A program made the translations under genes and the position numbers. Positions 17,398 to 24,967 of a stretch of DNA of 64,000 nucleotides are shown here, in pieces. The stretch comes from Azotosporobacter soli (lineage in GTDB: Bacteria > Bacillota > Negativicutes > SG130). The stretch is taken from positions 1-64,000 of the forward strand of contig NZ_JAUAOA010000020.1 of assembly GCF_030542965.1 (NCBI RefSeq), read 5' to 3'. The notes beneath the pieces are model-generated. The model saw only the letters and a program-made list of their open reading frames with translations. It had not been told where the DNA came from and searched no databases. Each line of letters starts with the position of its first letter. Positions within the stretch are counted from its first letter, which is position 1.

Positions 17398-17442
17398 AAA
17401 AAAAACAAGCCTATCATAATAAGGGAAGAAGATAGGCTTGTT
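17398..17442 (-). terminator. Terminator of the 25-residue peptide gene
   Basis: On the minus strand AACAAGCCTATC pairs with GATAGGCTTGTT, followed by a run of eight T residues. Confidence 0.85.
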
Positions 17443-17504
17443 CGTATGAAAGCAGAGAAAGTCTCTGACGGATGATCGACGCGAAGCGAAAAAAGTAAAT
17501 GGCT

Positions 17505-17582
17505 TTAGATGGCTTGCGTGACCGCTAAGGCAATAACAAAACAAAACATCAGCGCATAGGCCTTGAATTCTATTTTTTGCAT
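17505..17582 (-). CDS. Small hydrophobic membrane peptide (25 residues)
   Basis: This short frame begins MQKIEFKAYALMF and continues as one hydrophobic segment (CFVIALAVTQAI), enough for a single membrane helix. It has an excellent AGAAAGGAGG ribosome site eight bases before the ATG and its own terminator downstream. I do not recognise the family. Possible roles include a membrane-acting toxin or a small regulator of a membrane complex; the neighbouring lrgAB genes make a holin-like role tempting but unproven. Confidence 0.6.
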   Translation of the reverse strand: MQKIEFKAYALMFCFVIALAVTQAI

Positions 17583-17685
17583 GAGAGGAAGCCTCCTTTC
17601 TAATAAGATAACAGAATATGTATAATAGCATAACACAATCGAGAGCTAAGGATAACAAGAAGTTATCAAGATTTTGCCAAACGGA

Positions 17686-17724
17686 TAAAAAGAGGCCCCT
17701 TTGCCATGGCAGCAGCAAAGGGGC
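17686..17724 (-). terminator. Terminator of lrgAB
   Basis: GCCCCTTTGC pairs with GCAAAGGGGC; on the minus strand a T-run follows. A second, weaker hairpin (TCTC/GAGA arms) lies just before it. Confidence 0.85.
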
Positions 17725-17848
17725 GAAAGAAAGGATAAGAGAGCTATGTCTCTATCTTTCTATTTCGCACATTTCTGCGTAAGTCCTGTAGGCAGAGCTG
17801 ACGAAAAAAAGCCTGCGCAGGATAGCATTTATGACAAAACGCTTCGCG

Positions 17849-18547
17849 TTAAAACGAGAAGGTCAGAAACTGCATGAAGGCCGGGACGACAAACGGCGCA
17901 AGCAGCAACGTGGCTACGCCGGCAAAAATCATCGTCAGACTGGCAATCGCGCCGTGCTGGTTGCCGAGTTCATAAGCCTTGGCCGTTCCGGCGGCATGAG
18001 CGCCCATGCCGAGCAGCATGCCCTGGCTGATCCGGTTCTTAAGCGGCAGGACGCGCAGCAAGAGCGGCGCGACAAGGATGCCGGTAAGGCCGGTCAAAAT
18101 CACGAAGACTGCGGTCATGGCCGGGACGCCGCCGATCGATTGCGAGGCGTTCATCGCCATCGGCGTGGTGATCGAGCGCGGCGCCAGGCTGCCTAACAGT
18201 TCGAGATTGTCGATATGCAGCCACTTGGCGTAAATCAGCGAGCTTAAAATCGCGACTACGGAACCGCCGAGCACGCCGGCCACGAGTTCGCCGGCATATT
18301 CTTTGATCAAATGGCGGTATTTGTATAAAGGGACCGCAAACGCGACGGTGGCTGGTTGCAGCATCTGCGTCAACGAATCGGTGCCGCTTTGATAAAAAGC
18401 ATAGGGAATGTGGTTTAAGAGCAACAAGCTGATGAGCAGCAGCGGGCAAATGACCAGCGGCGAGAAGATCGCGTAGGACCAGCGACGATAGCCTGCTTTG
18501 GCGGCCGCGTAGATCAGCAGCGTTAAAAAAAGACTGAGCATACTCAT
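17849..18547 (-). CDS. lrgB: LrgB/CidB family membrane protein
   Basis: The 232-residue protein has about seven membrane segments and the family sequences PATVAFAVPLYKY, LAPRSITTPMAM and GMGAHAAGTAKA. LrgB-type proteins work with the small LrgA/CidA holin-like partner in murein hydrolase control and, in several species, in pyruvate or short-acid movement. Its start overlaps the lrgA stop by 4 bp (ATGA), so the two are co-translated. Confidence 0.93.
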   Translation of the reverse strand: MSMLSLFLTLLIYAAAKAGYRRWSYAIFSPLVICPLLLISLLLLNHIPYAFYQSGTDSLTQMLQPATVAFAVPLYKYRHLIKEYAGELVAGVLGGSVVAILSSLIYAKWLHIDNLELLGSLAPRSITTPMAMNASQSIGGVPAMTAVFVILTGLTGILVAPLLLRVLPLKNRISQGMLLGMGAHAAGTAKAYELGNQHGAIASLTMIFAGVATLLLAPFVVPAFMQFLTFSF

Positions 18548-18918
18548 GAGGTCTTCTCCTTTGGCGTTCCGAGGCGATGGATTGTTTCCGCCAACACGCC
18601 GGTGCAGATCATCACGGTCAGGGTGCTTAAGAGGATGACGAGTTCAAAGCGCAGACCGCTGACCAGCATCATCTGTTGGTACTGGACGACGCCTACCGCA
18701 GAGGGAATAAAAAACAGCATCAGCTCGGCGATCAGACAGTCGGCGCCGCTTTCCAGCCATTCCAGGCGCAAGATTCCGGCCTGGAGCAGAAGAAAGACGA
18801 GGAAGATGCCGACGATGCTGCCGGGCAAAGGCAGATGAAGCGAGTTTGCGATGACAGAGCCCAACTGCGCGAACGCGAAGAGCACACCGACTTGAAACAT
18901 GATCGTTAGGATTTTCAT
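18544..18918 (-). CDS. lrgA: LrgA/CidA family holin-like protein
   Basis: The 124-residue protein has four hydrophobic segments and the typical LHLPLPGSIVGIFLVFLLL and ELMLFFIPSAVGVVQY sequences. It is the partner of LrgB, forming oligomeric membrane pores in known systems. A LysR regulator of the CidR type is encoded about 0.5 kb upstream on the same strand, with a small unknown gene between them. Confidence 0.93.
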   Translation of the reverse strand: MKILTIMFQVGVLFAFAQLGSVIANSLHLPLPGSIVGIFLVFLLLQAGILRLEWLESGADCLIAELMLFFIPSAVGVVQYQQMMLVSGLRFELVILLSTLTVMICTGVLAETIHRLGTPKEKTS

Positions 18919-18960
18919 AAAGACACTCTCTTTCCGTGTGTACGAGTAAAAAATAAGTGA

Positions 18961-18995
18961 AAAAGGATGACTGGCGCAAGCTGTGTTGCGCCAGT
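18961..18995 (-). terminator. Terminator of the 59-residue gene
   Basis: ACTGGCGCAA pairs perfectly with TTGCGCCAGT; on the minus strand CATCC and a T-run follow. Confidence 0.8.
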
Positions 18996-19013
18996 CGTCA
19001 GTCGTTCCATCAA

Positions 19014-19193
19014 TTAGGAGAGAACTGCGGTATCCCAGAAACCTTGTTGCCGGGTGATGTCAGGCCAAGCTTTGAGTTCCGGCCAAACTTGGACGGCAGC
19101 GCCTTTGCTGGCTTTGACTTCGACTTTGGGGCTCGTTTTGACGGTTTTGGCAGCTACTTTGCGTTCCAAGCTGCGCAGTGATGCGGTCATCAT
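19014..19193 (-). CDS. Small hypothetical protein (59 residues)
   Basis: The product is basic in its first half (SLRSLERKVAAKTVKTSPKVEVKASKG) and Trp-rich in its second. No known domain or membrane segment is visible. It starts at 19193, after a GAAAGGAGG site that is followed by GCTTC, the same leader motif as in the 25-residue peptide gene at 17582. It has its own terminator, so it is an independent unit between cidR-like lysR and lrgA. Confidence 0.6.
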   Translation of the reverse strand: MMTASLRSLERKVAAKTVKTSPKVEVKASKGAAVQVWPELKAWPDITRQQGFWDTAVLS

Positions 19194-19354
19194 AATGAAG
19201 CCTCCTTTCAAATTTTTATCGTCTCTTTCCGGTTCGGGAAAGGTGTGCTAGCATTCATCTGTTTTCTCTTGCTATGGTCTTATTGTAGCGCAGGTTTAGT
19301 TATAAGAGAAATACAAAAAAAGAATTGTGTATATTCAAATATGGAATAACTGAA

Positions 19355-19388
19355 TGAAAAAAAGACGGCCCGCGTAGCCGTCTTTTCT
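19355..19388 (-). terminator. Terminator of the CidR-like gene
   Basis: AAAAGACGGC and GCCGTCTTTT pair around a short loop right after the stop codon, with further T residues on the minus strand. Confidence 0.85.
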
Positions 19389-20269
19389 CATTTATGCTGA
19401 AAGGTTTGTGCGAAGGTAAGCAGTTCGCGCGCGGCGTGCGACAGGTAACGGCGCTTTTTCCAGACCAGCGCCAGACGCAGGCAGATGGTCGGATCGCTGA
19501 GTGGTCGTGAGGCGATCTGCGCCGGATCAAGCGCTGCGCAGATCTTATGCGGCAAGAGCGCAATGCCCATGTTGGCGGCTACCATCTGCGTCATCAGCTC
19601 ACGCTGCGCGGTCTCGAGCGCGATCGACGGCGAGAAGCCGGCTTTCTTGCAACAATCGATGATCATATCATGCAGTTTGTATTCGCTGCTGAAGAGGATG
19701 AACTGTTCTTTCGCCAGATCCTGAAGGACGAGCTGCGAACGCGAAGTCAAAGGATGACCGGGGTGAAGGATGACATCGAGCGGATCCTGTTCGAACCAGA
19801 TGCGGTCATATTCATCGCTGGCGTCGTCCGGCGTGAAGAGACCGAGGTCCAAGAGACCGTCCTGAACGGAAGCCTCGACTTTTTTCGGCCCGGATTCATA
19901 GAGATGGATCTGAATCTGCGGATAAGCGCGGCGAAAAGCGCTCAACAGGTGTGAGAAGCTTGTTACCGCGGTAATCGGCGGAAAACCGATATGGATCGTG
20001 CCGGTTCGGATCTGCGTGAGCCCATCTAGCTGAGCCGTGAGATTTTGAAACGAGGAGACGATCTGCTGCGCCTGCTCGAGAATCGTTTCGCCGGCATCGG
20101 TCAACTCGACGTATTTGGTGCTTCGGTAAAAAAGCGTGACGTTCAGTCTGTTTTCCAAATCCTTGACCGCCTTACTGATCGACGGTTGTGAGACATGCAA
20201 GGTTTCCGCCGCCTTGCTGAAATTTTTCTGCCGGGCGACTTCGATGAAATAGGCAAGGTTTCGTATATC
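19388..20269 (-). CDS. LysR-family regulator, CidR-like
   Basis: The 293-residue protein starts with a winged helix (IRNLAYFIEVARQKNFSKAAETLHVSQPSISKAVK) and continues with an effector domain. In Bacillota such regulators often activate cid/lrg genes in response to acetate or pyruvate metabolism, and lrgAB lies just downstream, so that role is inferred. The likely start is TTG at 20269, preceded by GCAGGAGG; a longer frame from 20290 would begin inside the ribosome site. Confidence 0.8.
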   Translation of the reverse strand, partial: DIRNLAYFIEVARQKNFSKAAETLHVSQPSISKAVKDLENRLNVTLFYRSTKYVELTDAGETILEQAQQIVSSFQNLTAQLDGLTQIRTGTIHIGFPPITAVTSFSHLLSAFRRAYPQIQIHLYESGPKKVEASVQDGLLDLGLFTPDDASDEYDRIWFEQDPLDVILHPGHPLTSRSQLVLQDLAKEQFILFSSEYKLHDMIIDCCKKAGFSPSIALETAQRELMTQMVAANMGIALLPHKICAALDPAQIASRPLSDPTICLRLALVWKKRRYLSHAARELLTFAQTFQHK

Positions 20270-20384
20270 CAACGCAGCGTCCTCCTGCAATTTTTATTAG
20301 TACTCTTATTTTACAGGAAGTCAGCGGAAAATGAAACGGGCGTTGGCATATGCTTTAAAGCGGCGTATCGCACGTAAAATTAAA

Positions 20385-20428
<44 letters not shown>

Positions 20429-20920
20429 TCATTGCCCCAAGCGCTCGCGGCAGAACGAGGCAAGCGGCGTTTGACAGAGCAGATAGGCGAGCAGGCTGCC
20501 GCCGGTGGTGCTGATCAGAAACGGAATGATGAAGAAAAAAGCACCGACCTGCGAGCCAAGGAGGAATTTGGCGATCGGAAAGGCCAACAAGCCGCCGATC
20601 AGTCCGGTACCGATGATTTCGCCGAGGATCGCGCCCCAGATGCGCCCGGTTTTTTGGTACAAGAAACCGGCGCAGGCTGCGCCAATCATGCTGCCGGGGA
20701 ACGCGAGCAAGGAGCCTGTGCCGAGCAGATTGCGCAGTAGTGAGGTGGTAAAGGCTGCACTGACCGCATAGCGAGTGCCGAGCAGCACGGCCAGCAGGAC
20801 ATTGATCGCATGCTGGATCGGAAAGCATTTGGCGATGCCGACCGGGATATAGACGATATGGGCGGAAAAGACGGCGATGGCGACGAATAAAGCGCTAAAA
20901 GTCAGTTGGCGTAGCGGCAT
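20429..20920 (-). CDS. thiW: ThiW, thiazole-precursor ECF transporter S component
   Basis: ThiW is a small membrane protein (163 residues, about five helices) that gives substrate specificity to an energy-coupling-factor transporter, probably for hydroxyethylthiazole. The sequence starts MPLRQLTFSALFVAIAVF and includes HAINVLLAVLLGTRYA and FPGSMIGAACAGFLY. It overlaps the end of thiM, shares its TPP riboswitch, and starts at 20920 behind AGGAGG. The shared ATPase and T components are not in the window. Confidence 0.88.
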   Translation of the reverse strand: MPLRQLTFSALFVAIAVFSAHIVYIPVGIAKCFPIQHAINVLLAVLLGTRYAVSAAFTTSLLRNLLGTGSLLAFPGSMIGAACAGFLYQKTGRIWGAILGEIIGTGLIGGLLAFPIAKFLLGSQVGAFFFIIPFLISTTGGSLLAYLLCQTPLASFCRERLGQ

Positions 20921-21759
20921 GAGGGAGCCTCCTTTATGGTTGTTGTGAGCCGCGCTTTTGCGGCGAAAGTTTCGGGCGTCAGAGTGGAAATGGCGTCGAA
21001 GAGACGCAGGCGAAACGTGCCTAGTCCCTCGCCTTCCCGCAGTGTAGCCTGCGCCGTTTCGCCCGCCACGCCCATGACGGTGAGGCCGGTTATAGCACCG
21101 AGGAACGGATCGCCGCAGACTGCGCAGCAGGAAGCGATCAGCGCGCTTGCCATGCAGCCGGTACCTGTGATGCGAGAGAGAAAAGGATGTCCGTTGCTGA
21201 TCAGACAGAGGCGATGCTTGTCGACGACGAGATCCTGTCTGCCGGTAACGCAAACAACACAGTCGAGACGCTGGGCCAAGTCGCGTGCGATTGCCGGAAG
21301 ATCGTTGATTTCTTCGTCGTCGTCTTCCTGCGCGTCGACGCCTTTGATAACAGAGGCAAAGCCGGCCAGTTGTTTGATTTCGGAACGGTTGCCGCGAATC
21401 ACGCTGAGCGGCAGGCAGCGAATGATCTCCTGTGCCGCGGCGCTGCGCAGCGCGGTCGCGCCGACGCCGACCGGATCAAAAATAATCGGAATGCCTTTCT
21501 CTGCCGCCGCCTGACCGGCCAAGAGCATGGCGGGCAGACGGCTGTGATCGAGCGTGCCGATATTTAGAACCAGTGCGTCGGCGGCGCTGCTCATTTCCGC
21601 CGCTTCGCCCGGGTCGTCAGCCATTACCGGCGACGCGCCGAGCGCCAGTGTGACATTGGCGCAGTCGTTGGCGGTGACGAAGTTTGTCAGTTGGTGGATC
21701 AACGGGTTTTGCGCCTGGACGCGCTCGAGCGCCTCGGCCAGCTGCTGCTTTAAGTTCAT
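20902..21759 (-). CDS. thiM: Hydroxyethylthiazole kinase
   Basis: ThiM phosphorylates 4-methyl-5-(2-hydroxyethyl)thiazole for thiamine salvage. The 285-residue ribokinase-fold protein shows LIHQLTNFVTANDCANVTLALGASPVMA, IIFDPVGVGATALR, VIRGNRSEIKQLAG and ITGTGCMASALIA (anion hole and catalytic Cys region). The C-terminus overlaps thiW. An AGGAGGAATTCCGG leader precedes the ATG. Salvage rather than full synthesis is suggested by the thiM-thiW pairing. Confidence 0.95.
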   Translation of the reverse strand: MNLKQQLAEALERVQAQNPLIHQLTNFVTANDCANVTLALGASPVMADDPGEAAEMSSAADALVLNIGTLDHSRLPAMLLAGQAAAEKGIPIIFDPVGVGATALRSAAAQEIIRCLPLSVIRGNRSEIKQLAGFASVIKGVDAQEDDDEEINDLPAIARDLAQRLDCVVCVTGRQDLVVDKHRLCLISNGHPFLSRITGTGCMASALIASCCAVCGDPFLGAITGLTVMGVAGETAQATLREGEGLGTFRLRLFDAISTLTPETFAAKARLTTTIKEAPSCRYAN

Positions 21760-21789
21760 CCGGAATTCCTCCTGTGTTCATGGAATAAA

Positions 21790-21822
21790 ATAAAAACAGC
21801 GCATCCAGAGAAAGATGCGCTG
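21790..21822 (-). terminator. Riboswitch-controlled terminator
   Basis: CAGCGCATC pairs with GATGCGCTG and is followed by a T-run on the minus strand, between the TPP aptamer and thiM. Confidence 0.85.
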
Positions 21823-21840
21823 ACGGCTTGTGAGTCGGCT

Positions 21841-21931
21841 GGCAATTCCTACGCTGGCATAATCCAGATCAGGTATAAGGGTCATGCACTTAGCGGTGCA
21901 TTTCTCAGCCGGCGATACCGGCTCCCCTTGC
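21841..21931 (-). promoter_or_regulatory. TPP riboswitch controlling thiM-thiW
   Basis: On the minus strand the THI-box core is intact: GGGGAGCC, GGCTGAGA, ACCCTTATACCTGATCTGG and GCCAGCGTAGGAA. The terminator just downstream indicates transcriptional attenuation when thiamine pyrophosphate binds. Confidence 0.97.
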
Positions 21932-22013
21932 CCATATTTAATTGTCTTAATCATAAAGCAGGCGGCGTAAAATTGCAACCGTACTTTACGCGGCAGGGAT
22001 CGATTGAAAGAGA

Positions 22014-23090
22014 TCAGCGGATCTCCAGCAGCTCTTTGCCGGTTCCGGCAGTCAGGTTAATGCAGCCGTCCGCCGAGACGACCACGGTGTCCTCGATCCG
22101 GACGCCGCCCCAACCGGGAAGATAGATGCCCGGTTCTACGGTGACCGGCGTGCCGATCGTCAGTATCCGGTCGCCGACCGGACTGAGGCGCGGTTCTTCG
22201 TGGATCATCAGTCCAAGACCGTGCCCAAGGCCATGACCGAATTGCTCGCCGTAACCGCCGCTGATGATGACCTGCCGCGCCGCGGCATCGACGTCTTTGC
22301 CGGTGATGCCGGGTTGGATTGCGGCGCAGCCGACTTCCTGCGCCTTGAGGACGAGGTTGTAGATTTCGAGCTGTTTTTCGCTTGCCGTGCCAAGGCAAAG
22401 CGTGCGCGTCATATCGGAATGGTAGCCTTTATACACTGCCCCGAAGTCCAGCGTCACCAATTCGCCTTCACACAATTCCTTTTCGCTGGCCACGCCGTGC
22501 GGCAGCGCACCGCGCGCTCCGGAGGCGACGATGAAATCGAACGCCTTGCCTTCTGCGCCGCGGCGACGCATTGCAAACTCGAGTTCCAGAGCGATGTCGC
22601 ATTCTCTTGCACCGGGTTTAATCAGCGGCAGAATCTGCGCAAAAGCCTGCTGGCTAATTTCCATCGCCTGATGGATGAGGCGCAGCTCTTCGGCGTCTTT
22701 TTGCATGCGCAGCGACTCCAGGCTGCAGCTTTGCCAGGCAGATTCCGGCAATGCCGTCTTCAAGGCTTCAAAAGTATCGTGAACGACAAAGTCGCCTTCG
22801 AAGGCGATCGTCAACTTCTTGCCAGGATAGGCAGACGCCAGCGTTTCGGTCATGACCGGATAGGGCGAACCGCTGTAGCGCAGGATCGAAAAATCCGGCG
22901 CTTGCTGCGTGGCCTGCTCGACGTAACGAAAATCGGTTAGCAGCCAGGCCTGATCCGGTGTGATCAGGAGTTGGGCATTGCTGCCGCTAAAGCCCGAATA
23001 ATAGCGGACGTTTTCTTTTTTGCTGACAAGCACAGCGTCGCAGGCGATGCCGGCTAAAAATTGACGCAAACGGTCGGTGCGGATGGACAT
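22014..23090 (-). CDS. M24 family aminopeptidase (Xaa-Pro type)
   Basis: The 358-residue protein has a creatinase-type N-terminal domain and a pita-bread catalytic domain. Metal ligands are visible in LDFGAVYKGYHSDMTRT (two Asp), FGHGLGHGLGLMIHEEP (His), and VTVEPGIYLPGWGGVRIED (two Glu). It is expected to remove an N-terminal residue preceding proline, in the cytoplasm. The gene is alone, with a GGAGG site before the ATG. Confidence 0.92.
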   Translation of the reverse strand: MSIRTDRLRQFLAGIACDAVLVSKKENVRYYSGFSGSNAQLLITPDQAWLLTDFRYVEQATQQAPDFSILRYSGSPYPVMTETLASAYPGKKLTIAFEGDFVVHDTFEALKTALPESAWQSCSLESLRMQKDAEELRLIHQAMEISQQAFAQILPLIKPGARECDIALELEFAMRRRGAEGKAFDFIVASGARGALPHGVASEKELCEGELVTLDFGAVYKGYHSDMTRTLCLGTASEKQLEIYNLVLKAQEVGCAAIQPGITGKDVDAAARQVIISGGYGEQFGHGLGHGLGLMIHEEPRLSPVGDRILTIGTPVTVEPGIYLPGWGGVRIEDTVVVSADGCINLTAGTGKELLEIR

Positions 23091-23177
23091 CGGGAAACCT
23101 CCTTCGTATCGTGAAAAAACTTCATAAATGCTTCATTCGGCGTAGCCGGTTAAAATCCTGTGCTGCGGCGAAAAAGG

Positions 23178-23214
23178 GAAAGCCGGGCGCAGACGTTTGG
23201 CCTGCGCCCGGCTT
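23178..23214 (-). terminator. Terminator of cheW
   Basis: GCCGGGCGCAG and CTGCGCCCGGC form an 11-bp perfect stem, with T-rich sequence after it on the minus strand. Confidence 0.8.
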
Positions 23215-23227
23215 TTCACGGGGCGGT

Positions 23228-23686
23228 TCATACGGATTCGGGCAGCGACTCCAGTTCTTCGACCGAAAGCAGATGATCCAACTTGAGAATGACCAGCAGA
23301 CGTTCATCGATCTTGCCGACGCCGCTGATGTATTGGGCGTCCTTGGCGGAAACGAAAAAGGGCGCCGGTTCGATCTCGTCGGTGTCGAAGCGGACGATGT
23401 CGTTGACCTCGTCGACGATGAAGCCGACGCTGCCTTCCGACACCTGGACCAAAACAATCTTACTTTCCGGACTGATCTCGCGGTGCGGGATGTCCAGCTT
23501 GCTGCAGAGATTAAAAAGATAAATGATCTTGCCGCGTAAATTGATCATGCCGTCGATGCGCTGATCGTTGCCGGGCAGTTTTTGAATGGTGAATTTTTTT
23601 GCGCGAAGAATGCCGTTCGCCGATTCTGCGTCGATGGCAAATTCTCGGTTGCCGACTTCAAAAACAAGCAATTGGATGCGTGCCAA
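23228..23686 (-). CDS. cheW: Chemotaxis adaptor CheW
   Basis: CheW couples receptors to the CheA kinase. The 152-residue protein shows the expected LPGNDQRIDGMINLRGKIIYLFNL and VGFIVDEVNDIVRF segments. The likely start is TTG at 23686 behind AAAGGAG; an upstream extension has no site. It lies directly downstream of the soluble PocR-type chemoreceptor on the same strand, so the two probably form a dedicated pair. No cheA or cheR is adjacent. Confidence 0.88.
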   Translation of the reverse strand: MARIQLLVFEVGNREFAIDAESANGILRAKKFTIQKLPGNDQRIDGMINLRGKIIYLFNLCSKLDIPHREISPESKIVLVQVSEGSVGFIVDEVNDIVRFDTDEIEPAPFFVSAKDAQYISGVGKIDERLLVILKLDHLLSVEELESLPESV

Positions 23687-23727
23687 AGTACTCGCTCCTT
23701 TCAGTTTCAAGATGCGATCAAATGAAA

Positions 23728-24771
23728 TTAATTTTGTTGCGTGAGTTTATAGAGTTGCTCGGATATTTCCGTCAGTTCGACGATGTTGTGTGCGACCTGG
23801 TCGATGGCCGACGCTTGTTGATTGATGATGATCGAGGTGGATTCGCCCATGCTGACGGTTTTATTGACCGACTGCGTGATGATGTTGGTAAACTCGCGGA
23901 TTTTGCCGATCGTTTCCTTTGAATCGCCGGACAGTTTGCGAATCTCCTGCGCGACGACGCCGAAGCCGGCTCCGGCCTCACCGGCGCGCGCGGCCTCGAT
24001 GGCGGCATTAAGGCCGAGCAGGCGCGTTTCGTCGGCGATTTCTTTGATGAATTCGATCACGTCGTTGATTTGCGCCGAGACGATATTTACGTTTTTAATT
24101 TCCGCGTTCAAGAGGCCTTGGTTGGTATTTACGTCGGTTGCGGAGGCGGCCAGCTCTTCGATCGTCGCGGAGATATTAGTCAGATTGTCATTGATCATTT
24201 GCGCCATATGGCGGAGGCGATATTTATACGCGCCGGCCTTGGAGATGGTATTGGCAACCAGATAGAGAAGCAAGGCGGCCGACTCGATGTTTTTGCGCGG
24301 CATGATCGGGATTTCCCGTACCGCAGCGACATACTCATCGGGATCGACGCCGATTTCCAGCGCGATCTTGCGGTATTTTTCTTCGACCGGCGGTTCGGTC
24401 AGCACCTGACCTCCCAGCATGGAGCCGATCTGGCGGCCCTCCAGCATGATCGGGCTGGCAAAGTCGATCAAGCCGGCGTGACATTCGTAAATCGCCGGTT
24501 TTCCGGTGCGCGCCGACTCTTCGCCGCCTTTGCGGTCGCCTTCCATGCAGCGTTTGCAGCCGACAGGCGACTGACGGGTGAAATCCATACAGAAGCGGGT
24601 GAAGTTGCTGGGCGACGTGACCGGCGTGCCGTCGATATCGACCGCGATGCTGGTGATGCCAAGGCTTTCCGCGAACGTGTTTTGAAACTGCTGCAGAAAG
24701 TCGAGGTCGATCACGTCTTCGATTTTGAGTTCGTCGAGATTGATGCTTGCCTGGGTAAGATTTTTTTCCAT
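23728..24771 (-). CDS. Soluble chemoreceptor with PocR ligand domain
   Basis: This 347-residue protein has no membrane segment. The N-terminal half is a PocR-type sensory domain (FCMDFTRQSPVGCKRCMEGDRKGG, CHAGLIDFASPI and IGSMLGGQVL). The C-terminal half is a short chemoreceptor signalling domain with [24 protein letters not shown]. PocR domains in other proteins bind small metabolites such as propanediol-like compounds; CX2C cysteines here could instead sense metal or redox state. The start at 24771 follows GGGAG; GTG 24778-24780 is less likely. Confidence 0.88.
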   Translation of the reverse strand: MEKNLTQASINLDELKIEDVIDLDFLQQFQNTFAESLGITSIAVDIDGTPVTSPSNFTRFCMDFTRQSPVGCKRCMEGDRKGGEESARTGKPAIYECHAGLIDFASPIMLEGRQIGSMLGGQVLTEPPVEEKYRKIALEIGVDPDEYVAAVREIPIMPRKNIESAALLLYLVANTISKAGAYKYRLRHMAQMINDNLTNISATIEELAASATDVNTNQGLLNAEIKNVNIVSAQINDVIEFIKEIADETRLLGLNAAIEAARAGEAGAGFGVVAQEIRKLSGDSKETIGKIREFTNIITQSVNKTVSMGESTSIIINQQASAIDQVAHNIVELTEISEQLYKLTQQN

Positions 24772-24967
24772 GTTGAACACACTCCCTGTTCAAAATAAGC
24801 TACAGGCTAACAATTCGTGAAAGAAGTCTTCGTGCCTTGAAAGAAAAAGGTGGAATTGTAGCAATGTTTTGTCAACTTTCGGTGGGGAAGAGGAGCAGGA
24901 AATAGTTGGCAAGCGGCGAAAATTAAAAAAGAATGTATGCGAGGAATAGGAAAATGGGAGGTTGCGT

